Both the position numbers and the translations under genes were made by a program. DNA of 15,803 nucleotides, from the NCBI GenBank assembly GCA_949288685.1, contig CASELB010000014.1, forward strand, positions 1 through 15,803, given 5' to 3'. The notes beneath the pieces are model-generated. The model had not been told where the DNA came from. It saw nothing but the letters and a program-made list of their open reading frames with translations, and made no database searches. This document shows, piece after piece, positions 1 to 6,334 of this stretch. This DNA comes from an uncultured bacterium. GTDB taxonomy: Bacteria; Cyanobacteriota; Vampirovibrionia; Gastranaerophilales; Gastranaerophilaceae. The first letter of the stretch is position 1; each line of letters begins with the position of its first letter.

Positions 1-53
1 AAATAAATTTTCTTTTTATACTCTCTCTCTTAATATCCTCGTGTTTATTTAAT

Positions 54-87
54 GTTTGCCATTCTCTCTTTGGCAAACTTTTCTTTT
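54..87 (+). terminator. Intrinsic terminator for a plus-strand gene left of the window
   Basis: An 8-bp perfect stem (GTTTGCCA at 54-61, TGGCAAAC at 71-78) encloses a 9-base loop and is followed by TTTTCTTTT at 79-87. The T-run lies on the plus-strand 3' side, so it suits a plus-strand gene ending left of position 1 and converging with ldpA. Read on the minus strand, the hairpin is followed by an A-rich stretch without a U-run, so it is a poor terminator for ldpA itself. Confidence 0.6.
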
Positions 88-1018
88 ATATTACAAGATT
101 ATTCATTGTTTCATCCAAATATTTTTTTGCGGTATCAAGTGCCTTTTTATATAAACTTTTGTTTGTCCAAAAATCAGGACTTGTAATAAATTCTTTTACG
201 ATTTTTCTTGCAAAGGAGCCTGCCGCAATGCCGTGATAGGTAATTCCGCAGAGTTTTGCAAGTTTTAATGTTTTTGTATTAGTTCCGCCCGATAAAACAA
301 GATAAACCGGCAGATTTTCATTCTGGATAATTTCTGCCATGCTTACGGCTTGAAGAGTTGTTTTGTAATCATCATTGCTGCCGCTCATCGGAATGCCGTC
401 AGCTTGTATAATTGTTGTATAGGGTTTCCGATTTTTAATCAAGCGCTTGACTCTTGATATAACCTGCTTGTTTCCCAGATTGAGCCGGTCTATACAAACA
501 GACAGCATTCCTGAATACAAATTGTTGATTGTTTCCCATTTTTCATCGGTTTCTTGCTCATTTTCTGTTGTTGCGTGTAATTCAATACAGTCAACGCCAA
601 GTTCTATTAGTTCCGGCAGTACCTGTTCTAAGTCGATATCTTTAGATGTTAAATTTATTGCAGATACCGGACATATATTTGCACATTTACCGCATCCCAA
701 ACACCGCTCTGTATTTATGGTGTATGAATTTGTGTTAATTGCATCGTTAAAGCATACCCGGGCGCACTTACCGCATTTTATACAGTCAGGAGTTATACTT
801 GCTTTAAGTATATGAGGGTCGCCTTTAGTTCCTACGCTTATGCACTTGTATTTTGCACCGGCGGCAGCTTTGATGATTTCAGGTTTTGCTGACAAATCAA
901 ATACTTTACAGCCTGCGTCCGAGTATAATTTTACAAGTCTGCGGACTTCTTCAACTGATTCATTGCCTGCTCCGCATACCAGTTTAAAGAAACACCTGTT
1001 TTCCAGAAGTTCTTTCAC
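86..1018 (-). CDS. ldpA: LdpA-like dicluster 4Fe-4S protein
   Basis: This 310-residue protein resembles LdpA, the cyanobacterial iron-sulfur protein that feeds light and redox state into the circadian clock. The N-terminal segment FKLVCGAGNESVEEVRRL (residues 11-28) has the LdpA-type opening. Two ferredoxin-like clusters follow: C79-x2-C82-x2-C85-x3-C89 and C106-x2-C109-x2-C112-x3-C116-P. The rest (about 125-300) looks like the LdpA C-terminal domain, with a TIM-barrel-like run of short beta strands (CIELHA, TTIIQADG, VYLVLSGG). No signal peptide or membrane segment is seen. It starts with GTG only 3 bases after the accC stop and has a weak ribosome site, so it is probably translated by coupling. 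It is the last gene of the efp-accB-accC unit. In a non-photosynthetic cell the role is unknown; electron transfer or redox sensing is an inference. Confidence 0.8.
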   Translation of the reverse strand: MKELLENRCFFKLVCGAGNESVEEVRRLVKLYSDAGCKVFDLSAKPEIIKAAAGAKYKCISVGTKGDPHILKASITPDCIKCGKCARVCFNDAINTNSYTINTERCLGCGKCANICPVSAINLTSKDIDLEQVLPELIELGVDCIELHATTENEQETDEKWETINNLYSGMLSVCIDRLNLGNKQVISRVKRLIKNRKPYTTIIQADGIPMSGSNDDYKTTLQAVSMAEIIQNENLPVYLVLSGGTNTKTLKLAKLCGITYHGIAAGSFARKIVKEFITSPDFWTNKSLYKKALDTAKKYLDETMNNLVI

Positions 1019-1021
1019 TTT

Positions 1022-2374
1022 TTATTTTTTGCCTTTACGTTTGTAGAAGTCTTCAATAAACCCGGTATTAAAGTTTCCGCTTATGAATACATCGTCCTCA
1101 ATAATTTCTTGGTGGAAAGGAATAGTTGTATCAATACCTGTTACAACGTATTCTTTGAGAGCCTGGTACATTCTTCGGCGGGCTTCATTTCTGGTATGCC
1201 CCCAGCATATAAGTTTACCAATCATACTGTCATAGTACGGCGGAATGGAGTATCCCGGATATACGTGAGAGTCAACTCTTACACCGAAACCTCCCGGCGC
1301 AAAATATCCGTCAATTTTACCGGGGCAGGGCATAAAGTCTTTTTCCGGATTTTCTGCGTTAATCCGGCATTCTATTGCATGTCCGTGCAATCTTACATCA
1401 TCCTGTGTATAGCTTAACTTTTCACCTGCAGCAACAAGCAGTTGTTCTCTTACAATGTCAATCTGTGAAATCATTTCAGTAACACAGTGCTCAACCTGAA
1501 CACGTGTATTCATTTCCATAAAATACCATTTGCCGTCGTGGTCAAGTAAGAATTCACAAGTTCCGGCACCTTCGTACTTAATAGCTTTTGCAGCTCTAAC
1601 AGCTGCTTCTCCCATTGCTTTACGTGTTTTTTCATCTATTGCAGGGGATGGCGCTTCTTCTAACAGCTTCTGGTGTCGCCTTTGAATAGAACAATCACGT
1701 TCTCCAAGGTGAATAACGTTGCCGTAACTGTCGCCGATTATTTGAACTTCTATGTGTCTCGGATTTTCTAAATATTTTTCGGCGTAAATATCCGGATTTC
1801 CGAAGAATTTTTGTGCTTCTTGCTGACAGAGATTCATGTTGTCTTCAAGTTCTTCATCGCTGCGGACAATTCTCATTCCTTTTCCGCCGCCGCCTGCTGT
1901 TGCTTTCAGGATAATCGGATAACCGGCTTTTTTAGCAAATTCTTGCAGTTCTTCAACTGAGTGAATAATACCTGTTCCCGGAGTAACCGGAACATTGTTT
2001 TCTACCATGGTTTTTCTGGCTGTTGCTTTGTCGCCCATTTTACGCATACTTTCTGCGCTAGGACCGATAAATTTAATACCGTGTTTTGTGCAGATATCCA
2101 CAAAATCAGCGCGTTCAGACATAAATCCGTATCCGGGGTGAATGGCATCGGCGCCTGTCATCATTGCTGTAGAAATGATAGCCGGGATATTTAAATAACT
2201 TTCAGAACTGGGTGCAGGTCCTATGCAGTATGCATCGGTTGCAAGTCTGACGTGTAATGAATTTGCATCTGCCTGCGAATAAACCGCAACAGTAGGAATT
2301 CCTAATTCCCTGCATGATCTTATTACTCTTACAGCAATTTCTCCGCGATTTGCGATTAAAACCTTTTTGAACAT
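1022..2374 (-). CDS. accC: Biotin carboxylase subunit of acetyl-CoA carboxylase
   Basis: AccC carboxylates the biotin carried on AccB, using ATP and bicarbonate, in the first committed step of fatty-acid synthesis in the cytoplasm. The 450-residue length is normal for the family. The N-terminal biotin-carboxylase domain opens with FKKVLIANRGEIAVRVIRSC. The ATP-grasp glycine-rich loop KATAGGGGKGMRIV lies near residue 160, and the signature FMEMNTRVQVEHCVTE near residue 285 carries the metal- and bicarbonate-binding Glu, Asn and Arg residues. The C-terminal biotin carboxylase domain is intact to the end. The ATG start has a GAGGAG ribosome site about 6 bases upstream. It lies downstream of accB, separated from it by a stem-loop with a U-run that may lower its expression relative to accB. 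The carboxyltransferase genes accA and accD are not in the window. Confidence 0.97.
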   Translation of the reverse strand: MFKKVLIANRGEIAVRVIRSCRELGIPTVAVYSQADANSLHVRLATDAYCIGPAPSSESYLNIPAIISTAMMTGADAIHPGYGFMSERADFVDICTKHGIKFIGPSAESMRKMGDKATARKTMVENNVPVTPGTGIIHSVEELQEFAKKAGYPIILKATAGGGGKGMRIVRSDEELEDNMNLCQQEAQKFFGNPDIYAEKYLENPRHIEVQIIGDSYGNVIHLGERDCSIQRRHQKLLEEAPSPAIDEKTRKAMGEAAVRAAKAIKYEGAGTCEFLLDHDGKWYFMEMNTRVQVEHCVTEMISQIDIVREQLLVAAGEKLSYTQDDVRLHGHAIECRINAENPEKDFMPCPGKIDGYFAPGGFGVRVDSHVYPGYSIPPYYDSMIGKLICWGHTRNEARRRMYQALKEYVVTGIDTTIPFHQEIIEDDVFISGNFNTGFIEDFYKRKGKK

Positions 2375-2390
2375 TTATACTCCTCAGTGT

Positions 2391-2421
2391 AAAAATCAGG
2401 GGCATAGCCTGCCCCTGATTT
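2391..2421 (-). terminator. Strong hairpin with U-run between accB and accC
   Basis: Read on the minus strand, a perfect 12-bp stem (AAATCAGGGGCA / TGCCCCTGATTT, plus-strand arms 2393-2404 and 2410-2421) with a 5-base loop ends in five U residues (2395-2391). This has the form of an intrinsic terminator, but it sits 10 bases after the accB stop and about 17 bases before the accC start. It does not include the accC ribosome site. It could act as a partial terminator that sets the AccB:AccC ratio, or as a 3' stabilising or processing element. On the plus strand it lacks a T-run. Confidence 0.75.
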
Positions 2422-2431
2422 ATGCTTTAAA

Positions 2432-2887
2432 CTATTCTACATACATTAGAACCTGACCGTATTCTACAGGTTCACCATTTTTAACACATATTTCAGTAAT
2501 TTTGCCTGCTACATCAGATTCAATTTCATTCATAAGTTTCATTGCTTCAATAATGCAAACGGTGTCTCCTTTTGAAATAGTTTTGCCTACTTCAACAAAC
2601 GGTGCCGCATCAGGTGCGGACGCTGAATAGAAGGTACCGACCATTGGAGATGTTATCGGTGTACCGTTAGCTTTGCACTCGCATTTAGCAGTCGGGTTAT
2701 CAGCCGCGGGCATTACCGGCGGACAAACTGCTGCCGGTGCAGGGGCTGCAACAGGTTGCAATGCAACTTCTTTTACTTCTTTTCTTAAACTTATAGCCTG
2801 TTCTCCATCTTCAAGTACGATTTCGGTCAATCCTTCTTTTGATAGGATTTTGGCTAATTCTTTAATATATGATATATCAAATTCCAT
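2432..2887 (-). CDS. accB: Biotin carboxyl carrier protein of acetyl-CoA carboxylase
   Basis: AccB carries the covalently bound biotin that shuttles CO2 from biotin carboxylase to the carboxyltransferase. At 151 residues it has the usual AccB plan. The N-terminal helical segment (1-40) is followed by a flexible Ala/Pro-rich linker (about 42-75, unusually holding three Cys residues: C55, C69 and C71). The biotinyl domain begins at ITSPMVGTFY and contains EAMKLMNEIE, where Lys117 is the biotinylated residue. The 'thumb' insertion typical of AccB is present (SASAPDAAPFVEVG). The ATG has an AGGA ribosome site about 7 bases upstream. The gene follows efp after 19 bases; efp-accB adjacency is common in Cyanobacteria and many other bacteria. 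Confidence 0.95.
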   Translation of the reverse strand: MEFDISYIKELAKILSKEGLTEIVLEDGEQAISLRKEVKEVALQPVAAPAPAAVCPPVMPAADNPTAKCECKANGTPITSPMVGTFYSASAPDAAPFVEVGKTISKGDTVCIIEAMKLMNEIESDVAGKITEICVKNGEPVEYGQVLMYVE

Positions 2888-2906
2888 TTCTATTCCTCAC
2901 AACAAT

Positions 2907-3464
2907 CTAACATCTGTCAAGATATTCGTTAGTTCTGGTATCTACTCTGATTATATCTCCGTTATTAACAAAGAACGGAACATTGACAACAGCACCTGTT
3001 TCAGTTTTTGCCGGTTTAGTGCCGCCCTGAGCTGTGTTTCCTTTTTCTGCCGGCGGTGTGTCAATAACTTCGAGTTCAACGTGCGCAGGAAGATCTACGC
3101 CTAATATTCTTGAATCGTGCATTAGAACCTGTACAATTAAATTTTCTTTAAGATACTTAACACCGTCTCCTATTTGAGCTTCTGTAAGTTGTACCTGTTC
3201 GTAAGATTCATTATCCATCATTACATATTCTTTACCTTCTTTGTAAAGGTATTGCATTTCACGGCGGTCAAGCATAGCCTTAGCAACTTTTTCGCCCGCT
3301 CTGAATGTCTTTTCAATAACGTTGCCTGATTCGACATTTTTAAGTTTTGTACGGACAAATGCTGCTCCTTTCCCCGGCTTTACGTGGAGAAACTCTACAA
3401 CAGTCCATAAACCGTTATCAAGGTCAAGGGTTAATCCATTTTTTAAATCATTTACGGAAATCAT
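2907..3464 (-). CDS. efp: Translation elongation factor P
   Basis: EF-P binds ribosomes stalled on polyproline stretches and stimulates peptide-bond formation. The 185-residue length is typical. The KOW-like domain I contains HVKPGKGAAFVRTK, with Lys32 at the tip of the loop that enters the peptidyl-transferase centre. This is the lysine position modified in many bacteria; no modification enzyme is visible here. The C-terminal OB domain carries the usual signature (GGTKPAKTETGA near residues 148-159) and ends in RVDTRTNEYLDRC. A TAGGAGTT ribosome site lies 5-6 bases before the ATG. It is the first gene of the efp-accB-accC-ldpA unit, with a readable promoter upstream. Confidence 0.97.
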   Translation of the reverse strand: MISVNDLKNGLTLDLDNGLWTVVEFLHVKPGKGAAFVRTKLKNVESGNVIEKTFRAGEKVAKAMLDRREMQYLYKEGKEYVMMDNESYEQVQLTEAQIGDGVKYLKENLIVQVLMHDSRILGVDLPAHVELEVIDTPPAEKGNTAQGGTKPAKTETGAVVNVPFFVNNGDIIRVDTRTNEYLDRC

Positions 3465-3509
3465 ACTAACTCCTATAATTATATATTACTCTTTATTATT
3501 TTATTTTTG

Positions 3510-3537
3510 ATTTTAACACAAACATGTATTTTTTCAA
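3510..3537 (-). promoter_or_regulatory. Predicted sigma-70 promoter of efp-accB-accC-ldpA
   Basis: On the minus strand, TTGAAA (plus 3532-3537, 5 of 6 to the -35 consensus), a 16-base spacer and TAAAAT (plus 3510-3515, 5 of 6 to the -10 consensus) are found. A TG one base upstream of the -10 gives an extended -10. Transcription would start near 3503, leaving a leader of about 40 bases that contains the efp ribosome site. Another TATAAT closer to the gene (plus 3478-3483) would place the start inside the ribosome site and was not preferred. Confidence 0.5.
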
Positions 3538-3637
3538 ACCTACCGTATACTTCCGCCCTGCAGAGAGGAATTAGTTTATTCTCTACCTGTTGTATTTATT
3601 GGTGTTTAATCTTTTTAATCCGGTTAATTTTTTGTAA

Positions 3638-3643
3638 TATAAT
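3638..3643 (+). promoter_or_regulatory. Perfect -10 hexamer immediately before a start codon (leaderless)
   Basis: TATAAT at 3638-3643 is followed by six bases and then the ATG at 3650. The expected transcription start coincides with the start codon. No ribosome-binding site is seen upstream. The -35 region is poor (TTAATC at 17-base spacing, 3 of 6). Confidence 0.4.
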
Positions 3644-3649
3644 TTTTAT

Positions 3650-4663
3650 ATGAGACTTGCAAAACAAAAAATATCATTTATTTTAATACCTGTTATTTAT
3701 ATTATTTTGTTCTCGCTTATTTGCGGAAATTTCAGGCAGGATTTATTTGCAGTGCAAAATCACACGTATCCTTTTGTAAATTTGTTATATATTGTGGCAG
3801 CTGATGTTATCCTGTCGTTTTTTATATTGATAATTAATTCTAACTTGTATTCCAATATTGCCGGAGGAATTTGGTTTGTTTTTTGCACTGCGTTGTATTC
3901 TCCGTTTAATGTCAGATTTAAACTGTTTTGTGACCCTACGCCGCTTATAGAATCTATGCTGCTGACTTATGCTGCTGCTCTGCTTGTAAAGTATTTGCTT
4001 AAAAAATCAAACAGAAGACTCATTAATGCTATGGTCGGCGCATATTTTTCAAAGAAAACAGGTAATAAAATGATATCCGGAGTAATTGCCGATTGCGAAC
4101 CCGTTAAACTTCCCGTCACGATTTTAGAGTGCTCGGTTAATAATCTGGAATCTTTAATAGCGGCTAACTCTCCCAAAGAAGTATTTAGTAAAATAAATTT
4201 TGTTCTTGATACCGTAATTAACAGAATCATTCAAAACGACGGCAGGGTAGATAAGTTTATAGGTACCAAAATTTATGCGTACTGGGATAAATATGATAGC
4301 GCTCATCTTGCAGTTAAGGCTGCAATGGAGGCTTTTCACTATTTAGATGCATCAGGTGAAGGAAATGACGTTAAGCTGAATATAGGCATACACTATGATG
4401 AAGTTTTAACAGGGCTTTTGGGTACTACAAAGGTTATGAATTATTCAATAGTTTCTCCTGCAATGGAAGTTGTTGATACAATTGTTTCATCCTGTTTTAT
4501 TTACAACAAAAGAATACTTATGTCACGAGAAGTATATAAACAGGGATGGCGGCATCTCACGGCAATCAAAACCGCAACTATTAATGTCCGCGGGGCTGCA
4601 ATGTATACGGATTTGTACGAGCCGCTTGAAGTTAAAGGCAAAAGGGCAGTGAATAATGATTAA
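3650..4663 (+). CDS. Membrane-anchored pseudo-nucleotide-cyclase
   Basis: This 337-residue protein has four predicted membrane segments (about residues 9-25, 44-63, 70-85 and 97-117). A linker (RRLINAMVGAYFSKKTGNKMISG) leads to a cytoplasmic class III adenylate/guanylate cyclase homology domain (about 153-327). The fold is recognisable from VTIL, PKEVFSKINFVLD, GRVDKFIG, AVKAAMEAF, LNIGIHYDEVLTGLLG and ILMSREVY. The catalytic residues are gone. The first metal-binding Asp is Ser162, the second (in DKFIGD) is Thr206, the usual GDAVN is SPAME at 269-273, and the transition-state Arg is Thr277. It is therefore probably not an active cyclase but a regulatory or scaffolding domain. The layout is like the C-terminal half of CHASE2-type cyclases without the sensor domain. 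The stop overlaps rqcH by 8 bases, which suggests coupling. There is no visible ribosome site, and a perfect -10 box lies six bases before the ATG. Confidence 0.75.
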   Translation: MRLAKQKISFILIPVIYIILFSLICGNFRQDLFAVQNHTYPFVNLLYIVAADVILSFFILIINSNLYSNIAGGIWFVFCTALYSPFNVRFKLFCDPTPLIESMLLTYAAALLVKYLLKKSNRRLINAMVGAYFSKKTGNKMISGVIADCEPVKLPVTILECSVNNLESLIAANSPKEVFSKINFVLDTVINRIIQNDGRVDKFIGTKIYAYWDKYDSAHLAVKAAMEAFHYLDASGEGNDVKLNIGIHYDEVLTGLLGTTKVMNYSIVSPAMEVVDTIVSSCFIYNKRILMSREVYKQGWRHLTAIKTATINVRGAAMYTDLYEPLEVKGKRAVNND

Positions 4664-6245
4664 TATTGATTATTTAACTATTCGTGCTTTTCTCCGGGAG
4701 AATAATAATTTTTTTAGTGGTGCCAGAATTCAAAAAATACGCCAATCAACACCGAGAGATTTAATTATCACTTTAAGAAATAACGGCGAGAGCAGAAAAC
4801 TTTATATAAATATTTCACCGGATATTTATCATATATGTTTTATGTCTGAAAACGGTGAAAAACAAAGGCATTTGACTTATCCTAAAAATCCGCCTATGTT
4901 TTGTATGCTGCTTAGAAAATATCTTGATAATGCAAAGATTGTAGAGGTAAAACAGCCGTATTATGAGAGAATAATTGAGTTTGTCCTTGAAGCTAAAACA
5001 GATTTTGACGCAAATAAAAAATATGTTCTTGCAGTTGAATTAATGGGCAAACATTCAAATATAATCCTTTATGACAAAGAAACTTTTGTTATAGCAGGTT
5101 GTGCGCATAATGTAGGCGAAAATAAAAGCCAGATTAGAGAACTATTTGGCGGGCTGCCTTACGTTTATCCTCCGGTTTCAAATAAAAAGGATTTTTTGAG
5201 GTATTTTGGCAAAATAAATCATGATACGCTTTTTGACGAGTTTCTGGGGTTTTCCAAATATTTTGCACAACAGTGCAGAAATCTTGAACTTGAAGAAATC
5301 AAAGATTGTATTGAACTTAAAAATATTAATCCGGCAATTACTGAAAGCTATTATTCAATTTTCGGTCAGTATATTAACGGTGATAAAATTTTTAAAGACA
5401 CTGTTAATGAAGTTCTTGACGAGTATTATTCTAAAATACAATTTAATAAAAAAATTAATACATTGAAATCAGGATTGCGTGAACTTGCTGTTTCGAAACT
5501 AAAGAAGATAAAGACGTCATTATCAAAAATTGAGAGTATAAGAAAGCGCCGTGATAATACAGAAAAGTATAAGTTATACGGAGAACTTTTGACCGCGTAC
5601 GCTTATACAAACAATAATTATGTTACAAGCGTAATTTTGAAAGACTACAATACGGGCGATGATATAACAATTCCGCTTGATGAAAATTTATCTATGATAG
5701 ATAATGCAAAACGATATTTTAAACTTTATACAAAGTCTAAAAGAACGAGAGAAAAAACAGAAAATTTAATTTATTCGTTATCAAGTTCTAAGGAGTATTG
5801 GGAAGGTGTTATTTACAGTATAGATAATGCGGACACTTTTGAAATATTGGACGGGATAAAGGAAGAGTTGCAGCCGGAAGTATATACAAAACAAAAACAG
5901 ACGCAGCAATCTCCCGAACAGCTTGATATTAACGATTATGTCGTATATCTGGGACGAAATAACAGACAAAATGATTTTATTATATCAAAATTGGCAAAAG
6001 ATGATGATATCTGGTTTCATATAAAAGGACATGCCGGTTCGCATGTGCTGTTAAAGATTAATACTCAAAAAGAGCCTGAGGAGAAAGTTATATTTGAATG
6101 TGCGAAACTTGCAAAAAAATATTCTTCAGTTCCAGAAAATGAAAAAGCAGGTGTAATTTATACCAGAAGAAAGTATTTAAGAAAGCCGCCCGGCGCAAAT
6201 CCGGGGTATGTAACTTACCGAAACGAAAAAGAAATTTATATTTAA
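4656..6245 (+). CDS. rqcH: RqcH-type ribosome quality control factor (NFACT family)
   Basis: RqcH (Rqc2/NEMF family; older name FbpA, fibronectin-binding) binds stalled 50S subunits and adds C-terminal alanine tails that mark the nascent chain for degradation. The 529-residue length is slightly short of the usual 550-580. NFACT-N covers about 1-250 and includes PPMFCMLLRKYL (80-91) and VELMGKHSNIILYD (127-140). A coiled-coil middle (about 250-390) contains YKLYGELLTAYAY. NFACT-R (about 418-515) contains NDFIISKLAKDDDIWFHIKG and AGSHVLLK. The Asp-Arg pair that interacts with tRNA in characterised homologues is Glu104-Arg105 here, a conservative change. It ends with GANPGYVTYRNEKEIYI, as expected for the family. 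The ATG lies inside the end of the pseudo-cyclase gene. Confidence 0.92.
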   Translation: MINIDYLTIRAFLRENNNFFSGARIQKIRQSTPRDLIITLRNNGESRKLYINISPDIYHICFMSENGEKQRHLTYPKNPPMFCMLLRKYLDNAKIVEVKQPYYERIIEFVLEAKTDFDANKKYVLAVELMGKHSNIILYDKETFVIAGCAHNVGENKSQIRELFGGLPYVYPPVSNKKDFLRYFGKINHDTLFDEFLGFSKYFAQQCRNLELEEIKDCIELKNINPAITESYYSIFGQYINGDKIFKDTVNEVLDEYYSKIQFNKKINTLKSGLRELAVSKLKKIKTSLSKIESIRKRRDNTEKYKLYGELLTAYAYTNNNYVTSVILKDYNTGDDITIPLDENLSMIDNAKRYFKLYTKSKRTREKTENLIYSLSSSKEYWEGVIYSIDNADTFEILDGIKEELQPEVYTKQKQTQQSPEQLDINDYVVYLGRNNRQNDFIISKLAKDDDIWFHIKGHAGSHVLLKINTQKEPEEKVIFECAKLAKKYSSVPENEKAGVIYTRRKYLRKPPGANPGYVTYRNEKEIYI

Positions 6246-6302
6246 TTTGCGGACTAACTCTTTATTTATAAAAATTTAATACACACAATACCATGTTTAA
6301 TT

Positions 6303-6308
6303 TATAAT
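6303..6308 (+). promoter_or_regulatory. Candidate -10 element for nadB-nadC
   Basis: TATAAT lies 26 bases before the nadB ATG in an 89-base AT-rich gap after rqcH. No clear -35 is found at the right spacing, so read-through from rqcH is an alternative. The implied leader is about 20 bases with only a weak GGTAGTGAG ribosome site. Confidence 0.35.
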
Positions 6309-6334
6309 ATGAATAAGAAAGACTTGGTAGTGAG

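Noticed and set aside
447..815. Open frame on the plus strand opposite ldpA
   Set aside because: It lies wholly antisense to the conserved Fe-S protein, has no ribosome site, and its translation has no recognisable domain.
3478..3483. TATAAT on the minus strand close to efp
   Set aside because: It would start transcription within the efp ribosome site; the upstream promoter at 3510-3537 fits better.
3541..3630. Possible RNA element in the efp/pseudo-cyclase gap (AGAGA ... TCTCT)
   Set aside because: The pairing is only five bases over a long loop; no riboswitch signature was recognised.
3650..4663. Annotating this gene as an active adenylate cyclase
   Set aside because: Both metal-binding Asp residues and the transition-state Asn and Arg are missing.
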